Origin: Micromonospora alfalfae
Lineage (GTDB): Bacteria; Actinomycetota; Actinomycetes; Mycobacteriales; Micromonosporaceae
Direction: 5' to 3'
NCBI RefSeq assembly: GCF_022230925.1
Contig: NZ_JAKKFH010000022.1
Coordinates: 1-64,000 of the forward strand
Length of the DNA stretch: 64,000 bases
A program made the translations under genes and the position numbers. The notes below the pieces were generated by a model. That model did not search any database. It saw nothing but the letters and a program-made list of their open reading frames with translations, and had not been told where the DNA came from. Positions within the stretch are counted from its first letter, which is position 1; the number at the start of each line of letters is the position of its first letter. Below, piece after piece: positions 24,576-32,456 of this stretch.

Positions 24576-25040
24576 GTGCGCGAGCTGAGCGTGGTCGGAG
24601 TTCGGGTGGAGCTGCCCAGCAACCAGCCGATCGTCCTGCTCAGGGAGGTCGAGGGGGACCGCTATCTGCCGATCTGGATCGGCGCGGTCGAGGCCACGGC
24701 TATCGCTTATGAGCAGCAGGGGGTCAAGCCGGCCCGGCCGTTGACGCATGATCTTCTGCGGGATGTGTTGGCGGCGTTGAAGGCGCCCTTGCAGGCGGTG
24801 GAGATCACCGAGCTGAAGGAGAACGTCTTCTACGCGGATCTGTTGATCGGCGATGGGGTGCGGGTGTCGGCGCGGCCGAGCGATTCGATCGCGTTGGCGT
24901 TGCGGGTTGGTGCGCCGATTCGTTGTGCGGAGCAGGTCCTCAGCGAGGCGGGGATCGTTATCCCTGATGAGCAGGAGGACGAGGTGGAGAAGTTCCGCGA
25001 GTTCCTGGAGCAGGTGCGTCCGGAGGATTTCGCGGGCTGA
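24576..25040 (+). CDS. Bifunctional nuclease family protein (DUF151)
   Basis: 154 aa from the GTG at 24576, with GGAGG upstream; the longer frame is noise. Pattern V-L-L-R-E-V-E-G-D-R-Y-L-P-I-W-I-G-x-x-E-A-T-A-I and R-P-S-D-S-I-A-L-A-L-R identify the BFN/DNase-RNase family (PF02577), equivalent to Rv1829. An acidic C-terminus follows. Actual cellular substrate is not established. Confidence 0.88.
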   Translation: MRELSVVGVRVELPSNQPIVLLREVEGDRYLPIWIGAVEATAIAYEQQGVKPARPLTHDLLRDVLAALKAPLQAVEITELKENVFYADLLIGDGVRVSARPSDSIALALRVGAPIRCAEQVLSEAGIVIPDEQEDEVEKFREFLEQVRPEDFAG

Positions 25041-25107
25041 GGTGTGCCTGGGCTCGGTTGGTGATCTTTCTCGGTGGCTGCGCGGCGTGTCGCGTCGGTT
25101 CCTCCGT

Positions 25108-25117
25108 GGTAACCCCT
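25108..25117. promoter_or_regulatory. GGTAACCCCT motif before merR
   Basis: Second copy of the motif seen at 24455, here 51 bp upstream of the merR start at 25168. It may be a recognition site for FtsR or for the MerR protein itself. Confidence 0.4.
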
Positions 25118-25167
25118 GACGGTGGCGATAGGGTTTCCATGTCGAGGGGTGCGCGTCGGAGGAAACG

Positions 25168-25797
25168 ATGCGTCGCCACACTGACGGGGAGGTTGTCCGG
25201 ATGCACGAGCCGCGGGATTCCGATCCGGGTGCAGAGTTCGACGAGTCGGGTGCCTCGTCGCCAGGTGTGGCGGCTGAGGGTGACGGTTCGGTTGGCTACC
25301 GGGGTGTGACGGCCTGCCACGCGGTGGGCATCAGTTACCGGCAGTTGGATTACTGGGCGCGGACGACGCTGGTGGTGCCGAGCGTTCGTGACGCCTCGGG
25401 TTCGGGGACGCAGCGGTTGTATTCGTTCCGGGACCTGGTGGTGTTGAAGGTCGTGAAGCGGTTGTTGGATGCGGGGGTGTCCCTGCAGAACATCCGTAAG
25501 GCGATCGAGGCGTTGCGGTCGCGTGGTGTGGAGGATCTGGCGGGGATCACGCTCATCTCTGATGGGACGACGGTGTACGAGTGCCGGTCTCCGGAGGAGG
25601 TGGTGGACCTGTTGCAGGGTGGCCAGGGGGTCTTCGGCATCGCGATCGGTGGGGCCTTCAAGGAGATCCAGGGGTCGTTGTCGCATCTGCCGGCGGAGCC
25701 GGCGACGAGTGGTCCCGTGGAGCCGGCGGTGGCGTCGGGCTCGGATCCGGTGGGTGACGAGTTGGCGGCGCGGCGGGCGCGGCGGCGCGCCGGCTGA
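25168..25797 (+). CDS. MerR-family regulator (Rv1830-like)
   Basis: 209 aa from the ATG at 25168 (GGAGGA just upstream); an ATG at 25201 is also possible. The helix-turn-helix region (about 44-115) includes G-I-S-Y-R-Q-L-D-Y-W-A-R-T and S-G-x-G-T-Q-R-L-Y-S-F-R-D-L-V. The middle part (about 115-165) has V-E-D-L-A-G-I-T-L-I-S-D-G and the C-terminus is Pro/Ala/Arg-rich. Equivalent to Rv1830, which ends the conserved cluster. Confidence 0.87.
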   Translation: MRRHTDGEVVRMHEPRDSDPGAEFDESGASSPGVAAEGDGSVGYRGVTACHAVGISYRQLDYWARTTLVVPSVRDASGSGTQRLYSFRDLVVLKVVKRLLDAGVSLQNIRKAIEALRSRGVEDLAGITLISDGTTVYECRSPEEVVDLLQGGQGVFGIAIGGAFKEIQGSLSHLPAEPATSGPVEPAVASGSDPVGDELAARRARRRAG

Positions 25798-25984
25798 CCG
25801 TTCGGTCTTTCGGTTTTTTTCCGGTTGTTTTCTCGCGACCGTCGGTGACGGTGGCGGGGTTCTGTCGGGCTTGTCGGTCCACTGTGGATACCGTGGGTGT
25901 CGTGTTGGTGGCCCATTGTGGAGATACCCAACGGTAGTGGTGACGCAACGTGTCGGCGTGTTGTCGGGTATCCGATATGGGGGC

Positions 25985-26014
25985 GCTGACCGGAGGCGGT
26001 CGACACGCTATGGT
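25985..26014 (+). promoter_or_regulatory. Candidate promoter for the globin operon
   Basis: GCTGAC (25985-25990) and TATGGT (26009-26014) separated by 18 bp, with the start codon 42 bp downstream. The gap before it (25798-25984) contains a T-rich run after the merR stop (about 25806-25830) that may end the upstream transcript. Confidence 0.4.
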
Positions 26015-26055
26015 CCCTCACGGTTCTGGACCCTTCATCCCCGGAAGGAACGACC

Positions 26056-26454
26056 GTGACGGTTACGGAAGAGACTGCTCCCGCCTCGCACTACGACCGT
26101 ATTGGCGGTGCCAGTTCGGTCAAGGCAGCGGTTGAGCTGTTCTACGACAAGGTGCTCGCGGACCCGGAGTTGGCGGGCTATTTCGCTGACGTGGACATGG
26201 CGGGTCAGCGGCGGCATCTGGCGTTGATGTTGACTGTGGTGCTGGGTGGCCCGAACGAGTACACGGGTCGCGGGTTGGCCGAGGCGCACCAGCCGTTGAA
26301 CATCACGGTGGGGCACTACGCGAAGGTGGGCGAGCACCTGACGGTGACGCTGACCGAGCTGGGGGTGCCGGCGGACATCCTCGCCGATGTGCAGACAGTG
26401 CTGGGGCAGGTGCAGGGCCAGGTGGTGGCTGCCGGGAACAGGTCGGGCGCCTGA
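26056..26454 (+). CDS. glbN: Truncated haemoglobin, group 1 (trHbN)
   Basis: Haem protein that in mycobacteria oxidises nitric oxide to nitrate. 132 aa, GTG start with GGAAGG. Family marks: Y-D-R-I-G-G near residue 13, F-Y-D-K-V-L-A-D-P-E-L-A near 33, the proximal His in A-E-A-H-Q-P-L near 80, and a distal region consistent with a B10 Tyr. It is two bases from the flavohaemoglobin gene, so the pair is co-transcribed and probably serves NO or oxygen chemistry. Confidence 0.92.
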   Translation: MTVTEETAPASHYDRIGGASSVKAAVELFYDKVLADPELAGYFADVDMAGQRRHLALMLTVVLGGPNEYTGRGLAEAHQPLNITVGHYAKVGEHLTVTLTELGVPADILADVQTVLGQVQGQVVAAGNRSGA

Positions 26455-26456
26455 GC

Positions 26457-27638
26457 GTGGACGCGGCTCGCCTCAAGCAGAGCTGGTCGGTGGTCGCCGG
26501 TCACGGCGACCAGGTGCCGCTCTACTTCTACTCGACGTTGTTCCTCGCTCATCCCGAGACGCGGCAGATGTTCCCCACGAACATGGCCGGTCAGCGGGAC
26601 CGTCTCGTGACCGCGTTGGGTCACATCGTGTCCAACGTGGACCAGGTGGACCGGCTGGTGGGTTTCCTGCAGGATCTCGGCGCGGATCACCGCAAGTTCG
26701 CGGTCCGCGCGGAGCACTATCCGGCGGTCGGTGAGGCCCTCGTCGCGACGTTGCAGCATTTCCTCGCCGAGCAGTGGACCGACGAGTTGGCTGCGGACTG
26801 GACGGCCGCGTACGGGTTGGTCGCCCAGGTGATGATGGAGGCCGCGCAGGCCGCTGAGGCGGTCAATCCGCCGTGGTGGGTGGCGGAGATCGTGGCGCAT
26901 GAGCGGCGGGCGTTCGACGTGGCGGTGTTGACGGTGCGTCCGCAGTACCTGTTGCCGTTCACGCCGGGTCAGTCGATTGGTGTGTCGCACCCGTCGGTGC
27001 GGTCGTGGCGGTACTACTCGCCGGCGAACGCGCCGCGGGCGGACGGCACGTTGGAGTTGCATGTGCGGGCCGCGCCGGGTGGCGCGGTGTCGTCGCGGCT
27101 GGTGTACGGGTCGGCGGTGGGGGATCGGATCCACCTGGCGGCGCCGGTGGGGGATCGGCTGGGGTTGTGGTCGGCGGGCTCCAGTGACCTGTTGCTGTTG
27201 GTGTCGGGTACCGGCTGGGCGCCGGTGAAGGCGTTGGTGGAGCAGGTGGCCGCGGAGGGTTCCCGTCGGCGGGTGGACCTGTACGTGGGGGCCCGGTCCC
27301 GCAGCGAGTTCTACGACAGCGACGCGATCGACAAGTTGGCGTCGTCGTATTCGTGGTTGACGGTGACGTACGTGGTCGGTGCCGACGTGCACCGGCCGGG
27401 GGAGTTCGTGCAGGCGGTGGACCGGGCGTTGGCCGACGGTGACTGGCGGTCCCGGCATGTGTTCGTGTGTGGGTCGGACGAGATGGTGTCGTACGCGGTG
27501 CGGACGTTGGTGCAGGCGGGTTACCACGCGGGTCAGGTGCACCACGAGGGCCTGGGCGCGCAGTGGTACGGGCCGGCGTGGCGGACGGCGGTGCAGCAGT
27601 CGGCTGCGGGTGACACTTCGGGAGGTGGGCACAGGTGA
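26457..27638 (+). CDS. Flavohaemoglobin-type NO dioxygenase
   Basis: 393 aa, GTG start. Globin domain (about 1-135) with proximal His in H-x-K-F-A-V-R; an FAD-binding domain with R-Y-Y-S (about 183-186); a C-terminal NAD-binding domain with S-G-T-G-W-A-P-V-K-A-L and a closing H-H-E. The NAD motif departs from the Hmp G-G-V-G-x-T-P form, as in the type II actinobacterial flavohaemoglobins, which may prefer another reaction. The stop overlaps a GTG that opens a 19-codon mini-ORF. Confidence 0.88.
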   Translation: MDAARLKQSWSVVAGHGDQVPLYFYSTLFLAHPETRQMFPTNMAGQRDRLVTALGHIVSNVDQVDRLVGFLQDLGADHRKFAVRAEHYPAVGEALVATLQHFLAEQWTDELAADWTAAYGLVAQVMMEAAQAAEAVNPPWWVAEIVAHERRAFDVAVLTVRPQYLLPFTPGQSIGVSHPSVRSWRYYSPANAPRADGTLELHVRAAPGGAVSSRLVYGSAVGDRIHLAAPVGDRLGLWSAGSSDLLLLVSGTGWAPVKALVEQVAAEGSRRRVDLYVGARSRSEFYDSDAIDKLASSYSWLTVTYVVGADVHRPGEFVQAVDRALADGDWRSRHVFVCGSDEMVSYAVRTLVQAGYHAGQVHHEGLGAQWYGPAWRTAVQQSAAGDTSGGGHR

Positions 27639-27702
27639 GCGCGACGAGTGAGCTTGCGAGCCCGGCGGTCGCGAACGGAGGTCTGCACAGGTGAGTGCGA
27701 CG
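27621..27702. repeat. 26-bp direct repeat spanning two start sites
   Basis: 27621-27646 and 27677-27702 match at 23 of 26 positions and lie 56 bp apart. Each copy contains a GGAGGT ribosome binding site and a GTGAG start. The second copy is the start of the DivIVA gene; the first starts the mini-ORF at 27635. Looks like a small local duplication. Confidence 0.75.
27635..27694 (+). CDS. Possible 19-residue coupled mini-ORF
   Basis: GTG at 27635 overlaps the flavohaemoglobin stop (GTGA), and its own stop TGA (27692-27694) overlaps the GTG of the DivIVA gene (GTGA). The peptide is Ala/Ser/Leu-rich. It has its own GGAGGT ribosome binding site. It could translationally couple the globin genes to the DivIVA gene, or be a non-functional relic of the 26-bp duplication. 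Confidence 0.35.
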   Translation: MSATSELASPAVANGGLHR

Positions 27703-28386
27703 CCGATCAGTCGGTATGACGGGGTGCAGGTTTCCGGTGGTGTGCAGGTGCGGATGACCGCCGATCGGGTTCGGCGGTGGGAGTTCGGCGCTGCGTCGTT
27801 CGCTCGGCGTGGTTACGACAACGCTGACGTGGACCGGTTCCGGGTGCAGGTCGCTGACGAGTTGGACCTGTTGGCGACGCAGATCGCGACGTTGCGGGCG
27901 GAGAACGAGCGGCTGAACGACCGGGTGGAGTTGCACCGGCACGGGGTGATTCCGAGTACGGGGGCGGCGGCGAAGGTTCCGGCGGCGCGGGAGGTGAATC
28001 TGCTGTCGGCGGCGCAGCGGGAGGCCGAGCAGATCATCGCGCAGGCGCATGACTACGCGCGTCGGGTCGCCGAGTACGCCCGGGTGCAGTACGAGAGTTA
28101 CCTGCACGCGGCGGAGGCGGAGGCGAAGCAGGAGGCGGAGCGGGCGGTGGCGGAGTACCGCAGCGCGGCGGGGCCGAGCTTCGACGACACGGTGGCGACC
28201 CGGGAGGCGTTGCGGATCTTCGGCGAGATGATGGTGTCGCACATGCAGGCGGCGGCGCGGCATCTCGACGACGGCAGTGAGCAGTTGGCGCGCACGATGG
28301 ATCGGATCGCGGCGGAGACCCCGGGTGCGCCGTTCGCTGGTGGCGTGGTGGGTCAGTCGGCGTTGCCGCGGCACCAGCAGCGCTGA
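27691..28386 (+). CDS. DivIVA-domain coiled-coil protein
   Basis: 231 aa, GTG start. The N-terminal DivIVA motif F-A-R-R-G-Y-D-N-A-D-V-D-R-F (about 37-50) is followed by a coiled coil (about 55-80), then a second long helix rich in Glu, Ala and Gln (about 105-160). Likely a membrane-curvature or cell-pole associated protein, in the manner of Wag31 relatives or SepIVA. It lacks the long repeats of Streptomyces DivIVA. Overlaps the mini-ORF at 27635. Confidence 0.8.
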   Translation: MSATPISRYDGVQVSGGVQVRMTADRVRRWEFGAASFARRGYDNADVDRFRVQVADELDLLATQIATLRAENERLNDRVELHRHGVIPSTGAAAKVPAAREVNLLSAAQREAEQIIAQAHDYARRVAEYARVQYESYLHAAEAEAKQEAERAVAEYRSAAGPSFDDTVATREALRIFGEMMVSHMQAAARHLDDGSEQLARTMDRIAAETPGAPFAGGVVGQSALPRHQQR

Positions 28387-28501
28387 GTGGCCGGGTGGGG
28401 TGCGGTGACGGGGACCCCACCCGACGCGCTGGCGGCGGTGGCATAGTCGGAGGGGTCAGGCGGGGCTGACCCGTGGCCCGCCCCTTGGGAGAGGCGCCGT
28501 C

Positions 28502-29462
28502 GTGTCAGTATCACCGTCCCCACCCGGCGGGTCAGCGGACCCGCTGGCCACGTTGGAGGCGTCGGCGTGGGCGTTGGCGGCCGCGGTCGGCACCATGAGT
28601 GACGCCCTGTCGGCTCCGCTCGCCGAGGTCCTCGCGGCGTCGCCGCACCGCAGCGCGGTGCTGGAGGCCGCCGGTCTGCTGTCCTGGGACGGCGGGGCGC
28701 CGGTCGCGCACCCGTCGCTGGTGCCCGCCGACGGGCAGACCGGGCGCAGCGCGGTGCAGGCGCGGTTGAGTTCGCTGCGGCAGGCGGTCGCCGCGGCGGC
28801 GCAGGAGCCTTCCCGCGGTGGTGGGGCCGGCTGGGCGCAGGTGGACGACGAGGTGTTGCTGCATCAGGGTCGGGCGTCGGCGGCGACCGGCCGGGCGTTG
28901 GCGAACCGGGTGGTGCCCGAGCTGGCGGGGCTGGCCGGAGCGTCTGGACTCGGCGGACGCCCGGGTGCTGGACGTGGGCACCGGTGTGGCGGCGTTGGCT
29001 GTTGCCCTGGCGCGCGCGTTGCCCCGGGTGTCGGTGGTGGGCATCGACGTGCTGCAACGGGCGTTGGACCTGGCCGGCGGGGAGCTGGCCGAGGCGGGCG
29101 ATGTCGCGGACCGGATCAGTCTGCGCCGTCAGGACGTGGCGGAGGTGGCCGAGCCGGGCGGGTACGACCTGGTGTGGGTGCCGGCGCCGTTTCTTCCCCA
29201 GCAGACGTTGACGGTCGCGTTGCCGCGGCTGGTGCAGGCGCTGCGGCCCGGTGGCTGGCTGGTGGCCGGCACCAATCCGCCGGCCGGGGACCCGTTGCGG
29301 GCGGCCGTCAACCGGTGGAACGCCGTGCGCAACGGCGGCAACGCGTTCGACGCCGACCGGATGGCGGAGGTGCTGGCGGGGGCCGGGTTGGGTGACGTTC
29401 GGCGTTTTCCGACGGTCCCCGGCGGGCCGGTGTTGGTCGCCGCGCACCGCCCGGGCGGCTGA
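28502..29462 (+). pseudogene. Class I SAM methyltransferase, frameshifted
   Basis: Two frames make one protein. 28502 to about 28940 encodes an N-terminal helical region ending A-N-R-V-V-P-E-L-A-G-L-A; the next frame continues E-R-L-D-S-A-D-A-R-V-L-D-V-G-T-G-V (SAM-binding motif I) to the stop at 29460-29462. Removing one G near 28939-28941 restores 319 aa. Neither frame alone is complete. Either a recent inactivating mutation or a sequencing error; codon use is normal on both sides, which favours a recent event or an error. The intact protein would resemble methyltransferases with an N-terminal dimerisation helix bundle. Confidence 0.75.
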
Positions 29463-29482
29463 GGGCGACCCCCGGCGGGTGG

Positions 29483-30139
29483 TCAGCTGGCGGCGGCGCG
29501 GACGGCCTCGGCGATCGGGGTGGGCCCGTCGACGAGTTCCAGTGTCGCGCCGGTGGTGCGCGGTTCGTCGAGCAGCGCGGCGAGGACGTGCGCGACGTCG
29601 GTGCGGCTGATCGCGCCACGGCCGGCGTGGGGGGTGAGGGTGACCCGCCCGGTGGGTGGGTCGTCGGTGAGCTGGCCGGGTCGCAGCACCGTCCAGGCCA
29701 GGTCGCGGCGGCGCAGGTCGTCCTCGGCGGCGCGTTTGGCGCGCAGGTACGCCGCCCACACGTCGTCGGTGCCGGGAGCGGGTGGTGTGTCCACCCCCAT
29801 GGAGGAGACGAGCAGGTAGCGGTGGACACCGGCGCGGGTGGCGGCGTCGGCGAGCAGCGCGGCGGCGGCCCGGTCGACGGTGTCCTTGCGGGCGGCGCCG
29901 CTGCCGGGGCCCGCACCAGCGGCGAAGACGACCGCGTCGGCGCCGTGCAGGTGCTCGGCAACCTGTTCGAGTGCTGTGTGTTCCAGGTCGCAGACGACGG
30001 GGGTGGCGCCGGCGGCGCGTAGCGTCGCGGTCTGCTCGGGGTTGCGGATGAGGCCGACGGCGGTGTCGCCGCGCCCGACGAGGTGGCGTTGCAACAGTAG
30101 GGCGATCTTGCCGTGGCCTCCGGCGATGACGACGCGCAT
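29483..30139 (-). CDS. NAD(P)-binding SDR-like protein (YwnB type)
   Basis: 218 aa, ATG start. Dinucleotide-binding motif G-G-H-G-K-I-A (about 7-13), D-L-E-H near 52, L-V-S-S-M-G near 115 and L-R-P-G-Q-L near 160, as in atypical SDR/NmrA-like proteins that have lost the catalytic Tyr-x3-Lys context. Substrate unknown; could be a flavin or quinone-linked reductase or a redox sensor. Divergent from the MerR-PP2C gene. Confidence 0.8.
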   Translation of the reverse strand: MRVVIAGGHGKIALLLQRHLVGRGDTAVGLIRNPEQTATLRAAGATPVVCDLEHTALEQVAEHLHGADAVVFAAGAGPGSGAARKDTVDRAAAALLADAATRAGVHRYLLVSSMGVDTPPAPGTDDVWAAYLRAKRAAEDDLRRRDLAWTVLRPGQLTDDPPTGRVTLTPHAGRGAISRTDVAHVLAALLDEPRTTGATLELVDGPTPIAEAVRAAAS

Positions 30140-30165
30140 GCGCCCAACCTACCGGCGTCACCGGC

Positions 30166-30190
30166 TTGACCTTGACCTTCGGGTAACCCT
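30166..30190 (+). promoter_or_regulatory. Candidate MerR-type promoter region
   Basis: Tandem TTGACC boxes (30166-30171 and 30172-30177) run into GGGTAACCCT (30181-30190), upstream of the MerR-PP2C gene. MerR promoters often have a TTGAC -35 next to a dyad in an over-long spacer; the -10 here is poor. This holds the third copy of the GGTAACCC motif. Confidence 0.4.
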
Positions 30191-30239
30191 GAGCCTGGTG
30201 GGTGCCGGTCGCCGTGACCGGTGCGAGGAGGATGCCGAC

Positions 30240-31307
30240 GTGGGGCTGATGACCATCGGGGCGTTCGCCCGGGCGGCGATGCTGACACCGAAGGCGTTGC
30301 GCCTGTACGACCAGGTGGGGCTGCTGGTGCCGGCCGCTGTCGATCCGGAGTCCGGTTACCGGCTCTACGACCCGGGTCAGCTGCCGGTGGCTCGGCTGGT
30401 CGCCCAGTTGCGTCGGCTCGGTATGCCGTTGGCGACGATCCGGGTGGTGTGCGGCCTGGAGCCCGCGGCGGCGGCTGAGGCGGTCACCGCGTACTGGCGG
30501 CAGGTCAGCGCCGACACCGCGGCGCGCGCCCGGCTCGCGACCCTCCTCGTGGACCACCTGTCTGAAGGGGGCACCACCATGTCTGACCCGAGTCCCACAG
30601 TTGCCGTCCGCTGCGCCGCCGGTTGTGACAGCGGGCTGGTGCGCGACAGCAACGAGGACACCGCGTACGCCAGCGGGCGGTTGCTCGCCGTGGCCGACGG
30701 TATGCGGGGGCCCGGCGGGGCGGCCGCCAGCGCCGCCGCCGTCGACGCCCTGAAGCCGTTGGCGTCCGCCGACGTGCCGGCCGCCGACCTGCTGACGTTG
30801 CTGGCCGGTGCGGTGAGCGACGCCGACAGCGCCGTGCACGCGTTGGCCACCGACACCGACCAGCCGGTCACCACACTGACCGCGTTGCTGCTCAGCGGTT
30901 CCCGGCTGGCGCTGGCGCACGTCGGTGACACCCGGGCCTACCTGCTGCGCGGCGGTGAGCTGTCGCTGCTCACGCAGGATCACACCTGGGTGCAGGCCCA
31001 GGTTGATCAGGGCCGGCTCGACCGGGACCAGGCCGCGGCGCATCCGCAGCGCGCGGTGCTGGTGCGCGCCCTCGGTGGCGGCCGGCAGGTCGAGGCGGAT
31101 CTGGCGCTGCGTACCGCGTTGCCGGGTGACCGGTATCTGTTGTGCTCCGACGGGCTGTCCGCCGTCGTCGACCGGGCCGATCTGGGGTCGGCGTTGGCCG
31201 CGACTGACGATCCCGAGGACACGGTGCGGGGCCTGATCGAGTTGGCGCGGGCCGAGGGGGCGCCGGACAACATCGCCTGCGTCGTCGCCGACGTCGTCGC
31301 GGTGTAG
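30240..31307 (+). CDS. MerR DNA-binding domain fused to PP2C-type Ser/Thr phosphatase
   Basis: 355 aa from the GTG at 30240, eight bases after AGGAGG. Residues 1-75 form a MerR helix-turn-helix (M-T-I-G-A-F-A-R-A-A, K-A-L-R-L-Y-D-Q-V-G-L-L). Residues about 115-355 form a PP2C phosphatase with R-D-S-N-E-D, V-A-D-G-M, H-V-G-D-T-R, S-D-G-L-S and D-N-I-A-C, i.e. the metal-binding aspartates of PstP-like enzymes. The usual D-G-M-G reads D-G-M-R. The combination suggests a transcription factor whose own or a partner's phosphorylation is reversed in situ. I know such fusions only as rare actinobacterial annotations. Confidence 0.85.
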   Translation: MGLMTIGAFARAAMLTPKALRLYDQVGLLVPAAVDPESGYRLYDPGQLPVARLVAQLRRLGMPLATIRVVCGLEPAAAAEAVTAYWRQVSADTAARARLATLLVDHLSEGGTTMSDPSPTVAVRCAAGCDSGLVRDSNEDTAYASGRLLAVADGMRGPGGAAASAAAVDALKPLASADVPAADLLTLLAGAVSDADSAVHALATDTDQPVTTLTALLLSGSRLALAHVGDTRAYLLRGGELSLLTQDHTWVQAQVDQGRLDRDQAAAHPQRAVLVRALGGGRQVEADLALRTALPGDRYLLCSDGLSAVVDRADLGSALAATDDPEDTVRGLIELARAEGAPDNIACVVADVVAV

Positions 31308-31320
31308 CCGTCGCCTGCGC

Positions 31321-31374
31321 CGCCGAGCCCCGCGCCGGGTGGGGCCGCCCACCCGCCCGGCGCGGGGCTCGGCG
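31321..31374 (+). terminator. Large terminator-like hairpin
   Basis: CGCCGAGCCCCGCGCC (31321-31336) pairs with 31359-31374 in a 16-bp perfect stem; the inner GGGTGGG/CCCACCC adds seven more pairs above a four-base bulge. It ends the MerR-PP2C transcript, 14 bp after its stop. Confidence 0.7.
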
Positions 31375-31407
31375 TTGGTGAACGGGTTGAGGCAGCATGG
31401 AGAGGTG

Positions 31408-32250
31408 ATGGAGAGTTTCGACGCGTTGACCTCGCTGGTGGCCGGTGGCGGGGTGGTGGTGCTCAGCGGCGCCGGCCTGTCCACCGAGTCGGGAATTCCG
31501 GACTACCGGGGGCCCAGCGGGGTGGCGCGGCGGCACACGCCGATGACCTTCCAGGCGTTCACCGGCGATCCCCTGGCCCGGCGGCGTTACTGGGCGCGGA
31601 GCCACCTGGGTTGGCGGTTGATCGCGGGCGCGGCGCCCAACGCCGGGCACCGGGCGGTGGCCGGGCTGCAACTCGCCGGGCTGGTCGACACCGTGATCAC
31701 CCAGAACGTCGACGGTCTGCACGGTGCGGCCGGCAGCCCGTCGGTGATCGAGTTGCACGGCCGCCTCGACGAGGTGACCTGCCTGGACTGCGGCAACCTG
31801 ACCTCCCGGGAGGAGCTTCACCGGCGGTTACGCGAGGCCAACCCGGAGTTCGTGGCCCGCGTCGCCGCGGTCAACCCGGACGGTGATGTTGATCTCCCTG
31901 ATGAGCAGGTGGCCGCGTTTCGGCCGGTGGACTGCGGGATCTGCGGCACCGGGATGCTGAAACCGGACGTGGTGTTCTTCGGTGAGACGGTGCCGCCGCA
32001 GCGGGTGACGCGGTGCTTCGCGGCCGTGGAGCAGGCCCGGTCGTTGCTGGTGCTCGGGTCGTCGTTGACGGTGATGTCGGGGCGCCGGTTCGTGATTCGG
32101 GCCGCGAAACGGGGCATCCCGGTCGCGATCGTCAACCAGGGGCCGACACGTGGTGACGGGTACGCCACAGTGTGCGTCGACGCGCCGCTGGGCGCGGTGC
32201 TGCCGCAGTTGGCCGGGCGGGTCGGCGCCGGGGCGCCGCTGGGGGTGTGA
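31408..32250 (+). CDS. NAD-dependent protein deacetylase (sirtuin)
   Basis: Removes acyl groups from lysines using NAD. 280 aa from the ATG at 31408, with GGAGAGG upstream. Motifs: G-A-G-L-S-T-E-S-G-I-P-D-Y-R-G near residue 21, T-Q-N-V-D-G-L-H near 98, catalytic His in E-L-H-G near 117, zinc cysteines C-L-D-C and C-G-I-C, and G-S-S-L-T-V. The zinc pairs are separated by about 48 residues. Sits directly before the glycine riboswitch. Confidence 0.93.
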   Translation: MESFDALTSLVAGGGVVVLSGAGLSTESGIPDYRGPSGVARRHTPMTFQAFTGDPLARRRYWARSHLGWRLIAGAAPNAGHRAVAGLQLAGLVDTVITQNVDGLHGAAGSPSVIELHGRLDEVTCLDCGNLTSREELHRRLREANPEFVARVAAVNPDGDVDLPDEQVAAFRPVDCGICGTGMLKPDVVFFGETVPPQRVTRCFAAVEQARSLLVLGSSLTVMSGRRFVIRAAKRGIPVAIVNQGPTRGDGYATVCVDAPLGAVLPQLAGRVGAGAPLGV

Positions 32251-32338
32251 CGCGTCGCAGCCCGGGTGGGCACCCGGCCCGGGGGTAGGACATCCGCCGG
32301 AAACACCAACGCTGGTAGCGTTGACCACGCCGGTAACA

Positions 32339-32429
32339 CCCACGTGGGAGAGACCACCCGACAGCACGCAGGGCGGCGCCGAAGGGGCAAATCCTCCCCG
32401 GAACCTCTCAGGCAAAAGGACCTCGTGGG
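32339..32429 (+). promoter_or_regulatory. Glycine riboswitch aptamer (single)
   Basis: Core sequences of the glycine aptamer are present in order: GGGAGAGACC (32346-32355), GGCGCCGAAGGGGCAA (32375-32390) and CTCTCAGGCAAAAGGACC (32405-32422). P1 is CCCACG (32339-32344) with CGTGGG (32424-32429). The downstream sequence has no second GCGCCGAAGG-type core, so it is a lone aptamer. It stands 78 bases before gcvP. In known cases glycine binding turns the cleavage genes on. Confidence 0.92.
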
Positions 32430-32456
32430 CAGGCACTGTGGAGTGCCCTGCGTGGG
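32429..32456 (+). promoter_or_regulatory. Riboswitch expression-platform hairpin
   Basis: GCAGGCACT (32429-32437) pairs with AGTGCC and CTGC (32442-32451) around a GTGG loop with one bulged C. The P1 partner sequence CGTGGG recurs at 32451-32456, so CCCACG at the aptamer's 5' end has two possible partners. A GGAG sits close to the GcvP start at 32507. A switch between P1 forms is an inference. Confidence 0.5.

Noticed and set aside
29838..30239. Upstream extension of the MerR-PP2C frame
   Set aside because: It lies antisense to a clear NAD(P)-binding gene and has no protein character; the GTG at 30240 has AGGAGG.
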